Shown in pieces: positions 47,201 through 59,669 of a stretch of DNA of 64,000 bases (position 1 is its first letter; every line of letters starts with the position of its first letter). The notes under the pieces were generated by a model, which was given only the letters and a program-made list of their open reading frames with translations, was not told where the DNA came from and did no database searches. The position numbers and the translations under genes were made by a program. This stretch comes from Trichostrongylus colubriformis (taxonomy: Eukaryota; Nematoda; Chromadorea; Rhabditida; Trichostrongylidae): the NCBI GenBank assembly GCA_963978905.1, contig OZ022257.1:5652965-5716964 (forward strand), given 5' to 3'.

Positions 47201-50200
47201 ACCGGACGGAACACACACAAAATTATTCTGGAAGATCCCCTTCTTTTCAAATATAACTCACTCAGGACTCCTAAGCCTCCCGTCACGAACAAGCATTTTG
47301 TTGCCTCCCTTTTTTGCGGAGCTGTCATCTCTGCTTGCTGCCGAAGCACCCTTAAAGACACCGTTAGGGGCAATTTCGGCAAATTGGGGGTTACGAAAGT
47401 AGAGGTGCTCAGTAATATAACAGTGAAAAAGTACGACATAAAACGGCGACAAAATCAAGAAATAGGAACCCGAAATTCCCCCTTCCCTCTCTCGTCCTCT
47501 GCGTCTGTGGTCGGAGTGGACTGAAGACAGGCCAGAGTCTAAACCAGCCGGCCGCGATTGTTGTCTCCCGCCCCTCCACGTCGACTCCCCTGGGCGCATA
47601 ACGGCATAACGACATGACGAGCTGCGGGGCCGCCATAGGACGCCAAGTTGCGTTTTTTATGCGATTTTCACCACATGTGACCCCTTCTGAAGTAGAAGGT
47701 TCGTTTCAGAGAACACGTACTTCCGGATCTCAGTTTTCCCTTACCCCAAATGGTGCCTTTGAGTATACAGGCGATCCTACCCGCTATCTTCATGATGTTC
47801 AGCTACTCATGTAATTCAGAGCGGATTCTGCCTTCACGGCGCATGTATACGATGTATTATCCTCAGTTTCAACGAAAAAAATGCCAATTCCAGGTGAAAT
47901 CGCGAGAAGGCATGGAAGAGAACTGGAACAACACTAGAGCCTTCTTCACTCAATTCATTTCCACTGCTCGGGTACTGGATTGCATAGTCTCATAATGTTC
48001 CATTTTTCACTTCCACGGCACCGATGAATACTCCCGGAAGTCTTTGCTCATTTGAGATAATTCGTGATTAGGGGGAGGAGAATAGTCGACAAGTACCCCA
48101 TAACATTTAGCTTTCACGCACTTTGCCATTAATAACGTTTGTAGGACTTTAATGTTGATGTTGGTTTCTTTACAAACCGGAGGAACTGGATCAACATAAC
48201 AAACGATTGGGAACTGGAAGGACACAAACTCTGGTGAGTTGACTATGATTACTAGTCGAAAGACCTAATTGAGTAGCGATTGTGTGTACATTCCAAAGTC
48301 AGTCGATAGCAAATAGGAATTATCGACTATAGGCGCTCAAATCAAAGAAACCGATCTGGGTTGAGACACCGTGTTGAAAGCCCACTCCATGCTTGTTAGG
48401 AGACGAGCGAAACCCTGATTGTCATTGGGCGAAAGCCATAGGAGGCGTGACAAGGCAGGGAGCATGAAAATCTGAGGAGTTAACTCCGAACGGAAATGGT
48501 CTTATCGTTCTTTCACCAATGACAATCGAGGTCCCCCTCGCACCTTGGCAAACATGAACTGCACATCAAATTTTCAGGTACTGGAACGTAAGGGATGTCG
48601 GACCAGGCGGTGAGACTCATGCCAATTTCAAAGACTTCCGTTCTTTTGGAGGTTGGACAGACCCGACTGCCAAACAGTTCGCTAAGAAAGAGAACATCTG
48701 TGGAGTTACGGTGAATTGGTAGGTTTTATACAGCATATAACTAAATATGCACGGAGGCGGTGCAGTGATAGGTGAAGCGCATTTCCACTCTCCTGGAGCA
48801 GGAATCAAATTCTGCTTCATTTCGTTTTCAGAAGCTTCAATTGGTGCAAACTCTTCTGGAAAGTGGTGAAGCAAAAGAATAAGAAAAGTAAAGTGGGTAG
48901 GAAGGCACTAACCTCGACATCTCTCAATACGTCGAGGGTGCGAAGCCATTGTAAAGGCCATATCGTACCTATCTCCCACACGATACTGGATGAAATAAGA
49001 ATGCGCGGTCCATGCAAGCAAGCGGTGATTAACGTCAAAAACTTTGTCCGTTATCCCTCAACGTTGACTCGCTATTATTCTTGTCACTCTAGTTGTCACT
49101 AATGCTTCACCTTTCGCTGGGTTTGTGAACCGCTCTGAGAGGAAACCATGCCTTTTTTGTAGTGAGCACAATGTGATCGATTGCACACTCCGATTCAGAC
49201 GTGTTTGCAGCAGTGATAGGGGTAATTCGGGCAGAATATGAGAAGGTTATCAAATATGAAGGTCGACGTGCTTAGTAGGAGAGCTAGTGAAGAAAACGAC
49301 TACTGTGAAGCTTGGGAGTCCCTAACTTCATTGGCAATTTCTCCACAGTCTCACTGTACCCATAGGTTTCATTCGCGTTACCCAATTTAGCAGCTTCCAC
49401 TACCCACACTGCCCCTACCACTGTCTTCAAAAAGGCTTAAACATCGCTGATTTCACCCGAGTTGTCCCGATTTCTCGGCTGCTCTGGAGCTGAGTTACGA
49501 GCAGTTGGAACCGTAATCGCCGCCTAATCTGGACACGTCCCGACCATTGAGGGCGTGTCACGTTTCACTGATACAAGCACCTTGATCATCCTTGCCCACA
49601 TTTTACCGACGTCTGCGCTTCCTTGAGACAAATTATAAAATTCCTCCTCCCCTCCCTACCCCCGCCTAGAACGGAATATTTCAGCCCACACCTCGTCCAC
49701 CGTGTGCGGAGTCTCACATGCCCGCATGCCTTTGGACATCCAAGGCTGTTCTCCACCCATCTCATGCTTGACCCGGCCTACCGCGCTTGTTTCTCAGGCA
49801 ACGCCGATTTTCGGATGGACAGACGCCAACAACAAACATACACACCAACAGCTTTGGTTTATAAAGGCTATTGTCATCTCTGGCCCATACGCACTGACGA
49901 AGACGGCGAGGGAGAGAGCATGTCTTCGGACGCAGGTGATGGTCGCTAAAGTATATTTCAAAGAATCGGGTACATTGTAAGAAGTAATGATGCCTCGCTT
50001 TCCGAGTCTTCGAAAAGTGTCCTCCGGGTCAAAATTCACAGTGCTGGTGGTCGTTACTGCTAGGTGGTATCGTGGAAGTTATACTGATATGACTGTTGTA
50101 GTCATTACGCTTTGCAAGGCTGCGTGTCGACGATGTTGAAATCGTTGAGCTGATTGTTACAACTGAAATACCGTTTGTGTGGAATATTGCTAACACCACC

Positions 50201-50662
50201 TCCAGATTTGCCGCATTTCAATCTGCTTGAACTCTCGTACCTTCGCCAGCGGAGTCTCCGCTAATTCTCAAAATTCAATCGAATCTTTGGAAGCTTGACC
50301 GAAAGTTATGGAGGTGATGATCACCTGTCACCCAAGGCAGATGCTTTCCTCACTGGCATCGTCACTGTGTCCAACATCAATTTAGCGAAACATGTTATGA
50401 TGTTTGTGAAAACGATTATCGATCACGCACAGCGGTTTAAATCATGTTGACACCCCCTTTCTTCAAAGTATGGCAAGGCTTTGTCAAACGCTCTCGCCTC
50501 ACCCCGTATATAGTACGATTAAGGGTAGCGTTGCCAGAATCCAATACTCTTTGTGGAAATCATAACTTTCAATTTCCACGGAATTTGGCTACTTCCTACA
50601 TTTTCTACAGGGACGTATACGATGTGCACCGTCTGAAACACTACGGAACAGAGAAAATCTGA
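44275..50662 (+). CDS. Secreted GH25-type lysozyme-like protein, copy C (8 exons)
   Basis: Exons: 44275-44352, 45507-45619, 46090-46160, 46876-47033, 47894-47971, 48145-48233, 48578-48718, 50611-50662. The open frame is 259 residues. Exon 4 is 24 bp longer and exon 5 3 bp longer than in A and B. The extra exon 4 length comes from a 30-bp tandem duplication at 46917-46976, giving two successive 10-residue copies (residues 102-111 and 112-121, both ending Q-M-T). Signal peptide ends near I-C-F-A. Strand 1 has A-A-D-F; strand 4 reads R-I-W-L-K-V-K. E-T-H-A-N-F replaces E-T-P-A-N-F and K-Q-F-A replaces K-Q-F-G. The terminal exon encodes D-V-Y-D-V-H-R-L-K-H-Y and ends in TGA. Exon 6 uses a TAG acceptor. 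Introns 4 and 7 carry extra DNA relative to A and B (about 47280-47650 and 48900-50150). Signal and first-exon sequence pair it with copy D. Lysozyme role is inferred from family. Confidence 0.88.
47280..47650. other. GC-rich insertion in intron 4 of gene C
   Basis: Sequence here, ending with GCCGGCCGCG and CCCCTCCACG type tracts, has no counterpart in intron 4 of A or B and is more GC-rich than its surroundings. I see no terminal repeats or gene. Origin unknown. Confidence 0.4.
48900..50150. other. Extra DNA in intron 7 of gene C
   Basis: Intron 7 is 1892 bp here against about 1 kb in A and B; the extra part does not match them. It holds open frames at 49623-49949 and 49702-49980 with no recognisable domain. 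Before exon 8, similarity to B resumes near 50300 ('gatgatcacctgtcaccc'). Confidence 0.45.
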
Positions 50663-51118
50663 TTTCAAGTGGAACTTTCGACATCGCTCTGAAGCAACGA
50701 CGACACAGAGCAGTTGGAATTCACAATAAATCCTCATTCATTTTTCAGCTTTCAAAAAATTTTTGTCACACCATCACCGGTCACTCTAGATTTAAAATAT
50801 AAAAAACTGTGATAAAAACCTCGATATGAAAATTACTGGCTATCATCTACTAATATTACTTTGCAGTCCCACAAATAATATCAGTAGATATAAATTTCTA
50901 CACTGAACATGGAAAAATTGAACTTTGACGGTCGTTTGGAAAAAATTCCTTGTTTTTCTCGTGTGAGGTAGATCTGATATCGTTTTGATAGGAATAAGAA
51001 AAATCAAAGTCTACATCGTAGTTAATGAGAACATTCAGAGGTGCGGTACCAGGCACAATAATCGTAAACCTTTCGTACTAAGCTTTCTGACAAAAAATAT
51101 ATTGACCCGCCAGATTCC
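50663..51118. other. 3' flank of gene C
   Basis: Matches the 3' flank of B for about 200 bp, then becomes unique up to the mariner relic. No gene. Confidence 0.5.
50725..50730 (+). terminator. Poly(A) signal of gene C
   Basis: AATAAA 63 bp after the stop, in the same TTCACAATAAA context as in gene B. Confidence 0.6.
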
Positions 51119-52222
51119 GTGGAGAGAGCTACAGAGCCCGTAATCGATACCCACCCAACACGTGGTGTCATCTGCTATGAGTGGTCTTGGGGCAGCAAAG
51201 CGACGGAAGCTTGCGACTCCATCAACGCTGCATTGGGCAAGGGATGTGTGAGCTACGAGACCGTCCGCTGGTTCATCAGCTCCAGCAACGGCGAGATCGA
51301 CATGGAAGACAAGCCACGCGCGGGACGCCCACACGCATTCGACGACGAGACGCTGCTCTCCGCCGTTCGCGCCGATCCTAAAACCAACATGTGCGAGCTG
51401 AAGGAGAGGAAAGGACAAGCACCCAAAACTGTAAATCGTCGCCTCCGCGAGGTCGGTTATCGGCAAGTGCTGTCGCGATGGACTTCATGCCCTGACGGAT
51501 GCTCATGAAAGTGCCCGTGTGAGCATCTGTCATCGCTGCTGCTCCGCCCGCATCGTAACGACTTTCTCGTCTATCTGGCTACGGGTGATGAAAGCTGGGA
51601 CATGTACGATACCAACGCACCCCGCGCTTTTAGGCTGCTACGTGACGGCGAGCCACCAACGCAGCCCATGTCCGACCTCCACCCGAAGAGGATTCTCCTC
51701 TGCTGATTCTGGACGCGGAAGGAATGTTTTTCCAGGAGGTGCTGGCACAAGGCGAGACAGTACCCGCTTCCGTATACACCCACCAGCTCCAGCAGATCGC
51801 CGTCGCTATTCGAGAAAAGTGCTGGAAAAGTCCGCGGTCACCCTACTCCATGACAACGCCAGCTCCCACATCGCGAAGTGTACCCAGACCAAGCTACAGG
51901 AGCCCGGCTGGAATGTCCTACCCCAACTGTCATACCCTCCAGACACTGCCCCTTCTGACTATCACCTTACCCATCCTCTTGAATCCTTCCTGGCCAAGAG
52001 AAAATTCGCTGATTATAACATGGTTGCAAAGGCGATCGCTGACTTCTTCGACTCTCAGAACCAGTATTCTGGGAGGAGGGAAGCAACGATTTACCTATGA
52101 GGGGGCATAGTGTTGTCGATAACAATGGTGAATACGTTGTTGCCTGATTGTTGTTTGTTGGAAGAAAAAATAATAAAAAGTGATGATCGAAAAAATACTA
52201 CAAGACATATGGGGCAACCTAA
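51119..52222 (+). pseudogene. Broken mariner transposase gene
   Basis: The coding remnant runs in three frames. The first (from 51119) gives the mariner N-terminal helix-turn-helix: C-Y-E-W, G-S-K-A-T-E-A-C, I-N-A-A, V-S-Y-E-T-V-R-W-F and E-D-K-P-R-A-G-R-P. After frame changes near 51508 come G-D-E-S-W (first catalytic Asp, about 51586-51600), then H-D-N-A (second) and A-P-S-D-Y-H-L (third), with exactly 34 residues between the last two: the D34D signature. The element ends at 52222 with GGGGCAACCTAA followed by TA, a typical mariner terminus. A left inverted repeat is not visible, so the 5' end is truncated or diverged. Hookworm mariners such as bandit are plausible relatives, but I cannot confirm that here. 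It is inactive because of frameshifts. Confidence 0.9.
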
Positions 52223-52259
52223 TACTATATACTGAATCAAGAAGGAGAATCCTTGCAAA

Positions 52260-52458
52260 TTTAAAGGCATATTCCGCGCTCGCTGATGGGTGAAGTAACC
52301 AATTGACTCTCCATTGGTTGTCGATGGTTGGAAGGCGGTCTCTCCTCGCCCTATTGCCTGCAGTGGGGCGTGGAGAGACCGCCTCCCAACCGCCGACAAC
52401 CAATGGAGAGTCAATTGGTTACTTCACCCATCAGCGAGCGCGGAATATGCCTTTAAAG
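52260..52458. mobile_element. Foldback MITE (199 bp palindrome)
   Basis: The left arm starts TTTAAAGGCATATTCCGCGC and continues through GTAACCAATTGACTCTCCAT to GGCGGTCTCTC. The right arm is its reverse complement, with a short centre near 52355-52370. Target duplication is unclear; the ends abut TTTAAA. ORFs on both strands arise from the palindrome and are not genes. Confidence 0.82.
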
Positions 52459-53089
52459 GGATTCCTTTTTGGCTAGTAGGTAAAGCCAAAATGATGCAAT
52501 TCGGTGAAATGGAGAGCATCGGTTAGTCGGTGAGCATAAGTTGCATAAAATTGCTGAGTATTTGCCGGGGCTGTATTTCGCAGTAGCATACAATGTGAAT
52601 CGGAGCTCGAATTTGGACTCTATTCATATTATACAGTATACACAAGCTGACGTGTGTACATTTTAATGATAATGGGATATGCGATAAGATTATGTTCTTC
52701 TTTCGAGATCGAGTGAATTCAAAGGAACTAGAGTGTTTGTACTTCTTTAGTACTTTGCGAGCTTTGTTTCTACAAAGCATTGTGGCCCAATCTTCGCCTT
52801 GTAGTTCAGATGGCATCGGACCCATACGGAAGTGTGCTCTCTAGCGATGCAAAGATTTTTAGAACATCAGGCAATGTTCAAAAACAGATAGCTCCTAGCT
52901 TACTTTGCACGAAAATGGGAGCAGCTATGATGGTTTGGAAGTTTCGCGAGTACCACAACTCAAAGAGGTGTACTAGACAGGTGCACCTGGAACGATGAAG
53001 GGTCTACATATGAAAGTAAAAGTAGCCAAATATCTATACTTCACGTTCTATCAGCGGCTACTACCTTTTTCTTGTACAGGCACGACAGA
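52459..53089. other. Unit C/D junction, non-coding
   Basis: Unique AT-rich sequence without recognisable homology to other units or a credible ORF. Confidence 0.45.
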
Positions 53090-53091
53090 TA

Positions 53092-53634
53092 TTAGGTTGT
53101 TCGGAAAGAAATGCGCGTTGAATTTGTCCATTTTTCTCTCCTACTATAAAAGATTCTTCAAAACAGTTCAATCTATCAGAAAGAGATTTTTATTGTGCAT
53201 CTTTTCATATATCTTTGTCTATGTCTACTTGGTTTTTTTCAAAGAAAAAAAAAGTTTCAACGACTTGAGGCCGACTTCCATGTTCTTCGTCATCCAAGCT
53301 TTCATTACCGTTTTTTAAACGCTGGAACTTTGCCCGACACTCTATACAGCCAAATCTTTCTGCAAACATTATACGCATGGCGACAAATATTTACCGCTTA
53401 TTGCATTGAATCTTGCATTTTTTGAAATTTTTTTTTCTAAATTTTGAAAAAAAAATTGAAATTCTTTTTTGAATTTTTTCTTCGAAAAAAAAACAAGTAG
53501 ATATAGACAAAAGTGTTTCAAAAGATGCGCAATAAAATTCTCTTTCTAACAGACAAAACTGTTTTACAAAATCTTCTGTAGTAGAAGAGAAATAGATGGA
53601 CAAAAAAACGCGCATTTCTTTCCGAACAACCTAA
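53092..53634. mobile_element. Long foldback MITE with mariner-type ends
   Basis: Ends start TTAGGTTGTTCGGAAAGAAA and are flanked by TA (53090-53091 and 53635-53636). The arms stay complementary for roughly 150-200 bp each (for example GTCTATGTCTACTTGTTTTT-like sequence against AAAACAAGTAGATATAGAC), with T-rich and A-rich inner parts. Its termini resemble those of the mariner relic at 21937-22478, so that family could have supplied the transposase. No coding capacity. Confidence 0.82.
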
Positions 53635-53636
53635 TA

Positions 53637-54419
53637 TTTCCTTAGCCCATCAGACCTATCAGCTGCTTAGCTGTTAGAGCTGTAAGAGGACAAGGACAGT
53701 GGCTTGTACACGATTGAGTGTAGCAATCCACTGTGTGTGACATCCCCCTCCCCCAAGTTCTCTACCTTCCCGGCAGATTACTCGAAACATAGGGCATTTT
53801 GAAAGAGAATGGACTGTCAAACACCTTATCCTCTATACGCTAGTAAATCGAAATATAGATCTAACTTCAGGGTTTCATGTATACTCTTTTCATAGCAACA
53901 CAAGAATCGATTGCTTTTGACACGATAACAGATTACGACTTTTTGAAAGCTCACACAGCCTTGTACAAGAATCATTCTCAGGCAATTAGCGCCCACGACA
54001 TTATGGTAAACTCTCATGGAATGGAAAGTGCTGTGCAGTCCTGTTCACTTGAAGTGCTTCACAGGAAGTAGAATTTCGAGTAAAGTTACGCTCTATCCAC
54101 TTGCTATGTACTTGAGAAATATGATATCAGTGAAAGACGTAAGAGCAAATGTAGTAAATAAAATCTATTCTGCGACATCTTCGCATTATTGTAGGAAAAT
54201 ATCCTAGCGAAACTATTCAACAATATAACACCAAACTGTCTCCGCAATTTCTAAGAGAAACTACTTCACGTTCTGCTCTTCAGAACTTGTACCGTTGGAG
54301 TCCCCCCACCCCACCCCCACTAGAACGGAGGAAATGAGTCGCGTTATGAGTGACCTTTTGACTTACATGTTATTTTGGTATGACCGAAAGATCTGGTCAC
54401 GCCATCTCATTTGCCCACA
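53637..54419. other. Start of unit D, non-coding
   Basis: Collinear with 34790-35190 and 36100-36300 of unit C, without the LINE insertion. No gene. Confidence 0.5.
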
Positions 54420-55105
54420 TATGAACTAGGGGAACGTGCCTTACGTGCGCTACTTCAAATTCGTCTTTACTGTGCCAGTGTTCTGAAGCACTCCTTATGA
54501 TACTGAATTTGAAGCTGATTCACAGCACCATTGTATGAGGACCCTGCACAGCAAATAAATGGCTGCTGCCGCTTCACCCTTACATTTGTCAGGTGAGATC
54601 GTAAGATTTCCGGTATCACTGTACGGTAGCTTGTGTGAAAGTTCTGAAAATACTTCCGAGAAGTGTTCGCACTGCGTTGAGACATCGGAGAAGTCATCGT
54701 CAGGTATTCGGACCTCTGTAGAACCAGTGTGATGCAATAATTTGCGACACGCTTGCTGTCCTATGGCAGGGAAAATGTTGGTGCGAGTTGTGTTTGTGCC
54801 TAAGTGGGCGCTGAGTCAGTTTTTGAACGCTACCTATTATCGAACTCTTCGGAATGCGAGATTCGCATTGCTTGCATGTTCAACTCCTCAATACGCATTC
54901 CCAAGCTTTGCATAAGTCAGCATGCGCATCCCAATGTCTCCTCACTTTTTTCGTGTCAGTGAGTCCCCAATTACTTTTTGACTTCTATCAACTCAATATA
55001 CTAAAGTTGATTCGAATACAAGTTAATCGACAGTACTGTCTCGAGTTCGTCTATGTTTTTTTCTTTGTGATTGACCAACAATAATTAAATAAATAAATAA
55101 AATTC
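54420..55105. other. Unit D-specific segment ending in an (AAAT)n tail
   Basis: No counterpart in unit C. It ends in AATTAAATAAATAAATAAA (55083-55101), the kind of simple tail left by LINE or SINE retroposition, so a plus-strand retroelement 3' end is possible. The short ORFs give no recognisable reverse transcriptase or endonuclease motif. Confidence 0.3.
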
Positions 55106-58100
55106 TGAGAAAGCTTTATGGTTTTTTCCCGAGACTGGCTACGGTTCAACCACATATCCTAGAAATGGACCGAGATTTCTTCGCGGTTCCGAAATGATTT
55201 CATTTACGGCATTACGTAGACTGCGTATGGATATGTGGAGATCCTTAAGAGTGGATAGAAATTCACATCTTTCGGTTCACTTATTGCAATCTCGTACAAC
55301 GTCTTTGATGCCATTCAAATGTCTGGTGAGACGTTGCTCGGTGGTGGCCAGTGTAGGATGAGAAGAACTTGTCCCGAACCTAGGACGTTAATGTGAGACA
55401 GATGTGGGTTGAGACTATTGAAAGCATGTGAGGGCAATGAATGCTGAAACAAGTGGGCATGTTGACAGAAAAGTCTTCCATAGCGGGTTAAGAATGTCAG
55501 CATTTGCGAGGGATTTTCGCCAAAAATATTGCAAGTGACGGGAGATTACCAGCTTACCGATAGTGTGCCTTCGTGCACAACTTTCAAAAGGGATATGATC
55601 ACGTCATTGCATGTGTTTATCTAATACACATAGTTATTAGAGCATATCCCTCATGTGCGCTCACTTAGGATTTTCCACCTTCTGTTAGCGTTAAAAAATC
55701 CTCCATAGTACTATCTGGAAAAGGTGTGTACTGTCTAATTAAAACTGATGAACTGGTGTTTTTGACTGTTTCTTCAAAGGTGCACTCCAAGCCTACTGTG
55801 TAACTATTCATTTTCTGTCAGTGTTTAAAAAAAAGTCCATAGCACCACCAAACAGAACATTGTACCACCTGACAATGATATTGACGAATTGCCCTTTATG
55901 ACTGACCCTTTTGGACGCACACGTGATGCATGAATATCTCGAAATTGTCCTTTTTCTGTTGGATTCCAAAAATATCCTTAATGGCACCACGTTACGAAAG
56001 TCTGGCTGAATAGTTGAAAGTGAGAAATCGATATTTTCGACTCAACTCGTGAAAATAATGCTTTTTCACTGTAACTAGCACTGCAAGCGTTTGCATTGAT
56101 ATTCCTCAAACCATTTTCTCTCAGGACGCTGATACAAGTCATGAAAATTGGGTCGTCGCCTCGAAGTAAACCGCTTCACATGACTGCTGTGACGAGACGT
56201 TGCCGAATGTTGCATTCCTCTCTTAAAATGACAGCGTATGCTAGTAGAACAGTTGATACGGATACCTCAATATTGCTATAGTAGGGTGCCCTTCTGACTA
56301 TGTGGATGTTCATCTGTTTAATTCTGCTTCACCGACACATGACTCTTCTTGAGTGGGTTCATGTGGCCAATTGACAACATATCACATGTTGTGAGAACTG
56401 TGGTACTGTTAATAGTTTGCGATTCAAATCCTGAATCAGTCTATCGATATGTGTATAAGAACCCTGATCTTTGTAGAAAATTGTTCTGTAAAGCGCATTC
56501 TCAGGGCTTGTTTGGAAAAGGACAGCTGGTAAAAAATCGGAAGATGGTTAGCAATGCAAACTCTTTAAATCAAATTTCTGCAAGCATATTTGTACATGTT
56601 CTTGATAGCTTGGTTCATTCCACAGATTTGGACATTCAAATGACCGTCATAATGGAGGACAAGATACTAGTTGTAAGGTGCGCCTATCTGCTGTTTTGCC
56701 ATATCGCGGAACTGCCTCTGGAATCTTTTCACGCACTTCCCACCAATCATACATGGTGAGCGTGATATTTCATTCTACACGATCTATGCATCAAGCACAT
56801 TGCCAGAAGACTGTGGAGGTGGGACTCTCATTTTCTGTCGGGATTCGAAATCCACCGGCTAATTGCTCGGCATCCAAATTGACATTCAAATTGCCGTGTC
56901 ATCCAAGGCCAGATACTCGCTGTAAGTCACACTGGATTGTTGTCCAATGTCCTCCCATCCTAAACAGCACTTCTGCGGTCATCAGATCGCTGATATTCAG
57001 GATACACATCAAAATCTGTATTTGCCATGTTTCTAAACTGCTTCGAGAATCCTTTCATGCATCCTCCATCACCCATGACCTGTGAGCGCGATATTTCACT
57101 TTACCCTGTCTATGCACAGTGCACTTTGCCACAAAAATGTAGAGGCGGGCTCTGGCTCCCTGTTGGATTCATTAGTGGATCGGCGGGCATATAAATTGAC
57201 ATTCGAGTGGCAGTTGTAACCTAGCACCAGATACTCGTTGTAAGGCAACGAATCTGGCATCCAATGTTTTCCCTTCAGACAACCCTACGCCGACTCTACA
57301 ATAGTCGGGGCACCCGCTCTCTGTCATAGAGACGGGCTCCGACTCCCGCTGAGAAAGATAGCCTGTACGATCGAGTCCATGTCAGCATTACTCCTCGGTT
57401 TGTTTCCTCCCTGCAAGCGAGCGTGTGACAGTGAGGAAGGCCGCGCTCCATCCATCCTGTTACCGAGATTTATGCAATCACATCGCCAAAAATTGCCTCT
57501 CGAACAGGCCCGACCTTAGCGACTGCGATTTGATGCTGTAAGCGTGGACTATGATGCTTCACCTACCTGTTCAGCTATACCTTTCCGTGTTGGGTTACAG
57601 GTAATAAATAATAAAGGTAATAAAGAGATTTATTTCATCATATGTTTGAACAGTAGCCATTGTGTCTTGGTAGTTTGAGCCATTGCTCTCGGTGATAAGG
57701 AAATGAGGTGGGTATGATGGCTCTCCTTGCACCTGGAGCTTTTATTCGGATATCATTGACTACATGGTCATAGAGGCCACGATAGAAACACTACGGTAAT
57801 TAAGACGATTCCGTTCGATCTAGACATTACCGTCTACCGGAAGCTGCTGAGTGTAGAATTCTCGAACAGAGTGTAGAAAACGAGTAATTCTGCGCCGCCA
57901 TCATTTTGAAGTGGTTCCCCTTTTGAGTGATTCTTGGGTGGACCACAGACTTTTAAATCTGAATTGCGAACGTACAGCAAGACTATGTTCTGTGGAAACG
58001 TATTTCCCTGGCTGAGCCCATTTTGCCTATCCTCGGTACTTTACTGCTCTTTCCTCACCCGTTTTCTGGAAGCTTCCTCTTACAAATCTCTGGATCGGTT

Positions 58101-58116
58101 TCAGACTGCCTTTAGT
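55106..58116. other. Upstream non-coding region of gene D, distal part
   Basis: Collinear with 36500-40640 of unit C, with the 229-bp duplication missing. It carries the paired cassette (about 56690-56830 and 57000-57160) and the four-way conserved stretch 57660-57845. No conserved frame. Confidence 0.6.
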
Positions 58117-58118
58117 CA

Positions 58119-58251
58119 GTCTGTTTGCAATGGCTGTTTGCAATAACCTATTTCCGACTGTCGCGCTGGTACATTATAGAAAACTCGCTTCGCTTGATAA
58201 GTCTGTATCTTCTTCGATAAAGGTCATTGCAAACAGCCATTGCAAACGGAC
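58119..58251. repeat. 26-bp inverted repeat with an 81-bp spacer
   Basis: GTCTGTTTGCAATGGCTGTT with TGCAAT at 58119-58144 is mirrored at 58226-58251. The unit C equivalent (about 40612-40730) shares only the outer parts, so the inner inverted part is D-specific. It may be a small foldback element. Confidence 0.75.
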
Positions 58252-59429
58252 TTACAAGAAGCGTGGTCTGAATGCTTTCGGGCGTTCATATGTTTGCATC
58301 GTAACTGTTCTACTTATCCTGACGATAGGTACCTCTTTCCAATTATCAATTAGTTTGCTAACCTTCGAGTATTTAGTGAACAACTTTCCATTGTTTACTT
58401 ACTGTCACATCTCGCGAAGATATTACATTGCTCATTTTTTGATATAGCTCTCAGATCTCCGTTGGTCTTCTCCCTAACCTGTTCGTAATGTTCGCATTTT
58501 CAAGCTGTCTCGATTGTTATACATTGATCCAGAAGTTTGAGCGCCATATCCAATACAGATAGCAAAGATGTAACGTTGCTAAGAAACTATGGTCACGGCG
58601 CAATTGGGAATACTGTCAACAGTTGGAACAAGTGTACTGAGTTATGGGCATAATCCTCGGTCTCGGACTGAACTCGAACCCGCACTCCATGCTCGAGTGC
58701 GTCTTTTAGCCTGGGACTAAATGGGAAAAAGAGCGCCAGACACAATGATAAAGCTGAGTACGGTTTGGTGACCTCTTATCAAGAAAGCGCGAAAATTATC
58801 TTGTATTCGTTTGGAAATGTGAATCTAATATGTAGAGCGGTTTTCATCCGATCAATACCTATCTCCACGGTTTCGAACACCTCGCACATTTCCCAACTTT
58901 GCTTTTCCACAAAATGCAGACTCCGCAGTTCTCCCGATTTATACTTATCCTATCCCTTTCCGCGGTTTCAGAGACTCCGCAAATCCACGATTCTGCTTCC
59001 ACAAAAACGCAGATTCAGCAATTCCCCAGTCGATATGTATCTCATCCCTGTCCGAGGGTTCCACAATTTCGCACATTCTGCAATTTTGCATTTCCATAAA
59101 GGCGCAAATTTCACAATTTCGCACATCTCTTTCTAAATTTCTCTGATCTTCTCGACTCCCTGTGGCATGGAAATCGATACCTATTTAATGCTTTATTCTT
59201 TATCGACTTCCGCAGATCCCGCAGTTATGCAATCCCGCAAATTCCAAAACTATAAGTGCTGCCTCACCGCCAATATATCTTAAGCTCTTGAAGATAAAGG
59301 GGATTTGCTGCAATTTGCTGTTCCGTTACAACCGTCTACATGAATTTCAATGCACTAATCTTCTATGAATTCAGCAGCTCGCGCAATGGCTGCCGGTGTT
59401 TTACTTAGAAGTTTATATAAGTGAGAGAT
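58252..59429. other. Upstream non-coding region of gene D, proximal part
   Basis: Matches 40730-41160 and then jumps to 43200-43960 of unit C, skipping the 280-bp array. It includes the low-complexity TTCCGCA-type repeat (58860-59250). No gene. Confidence 0.55.
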
Positions 59430-59577
59430 GCTATCACAAATAAAACACGGTCTTAGACGGCAATGAATTGTTCTCCCCTGCACACACGATAGGACAGACA
59501 TATAGTCTAAGAAATCGGCCAACACACAGTCATAAAAGTTTACAACGTAGAGCGATACTTGCCAGTTTATACTTGTG
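59430..59577 (+). promoter_or_regulatory. Conserved 5'-proximal block of lysozyme gene D
   Basis: Fourth copy of the block: GATGCTATCACAAATAAAAC, a shortened GGACAGACATA motif and TTGCCAGTTTATACTTGTGG. Function is inferred from position. Confidence 0.35.
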
Positions 59578-59669
59578 GTTTCCGATTTTATTTCTGCTTG
59601 TTATGTTGTCTGTCGAAGTCTCCAAATACAGCCGTTTTTGTGTTTTTCCATTGCAAAAGAATTTGGCTC

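Noticed and set aside
52091..52414. 107-codon minus-strand ORF across the 52-kb palindrome
   Set aside because: It runs from the 3' end of the mariner relic into the foldback MITE, and nearly the same peptide appears on the plus strand because of the palindrome.
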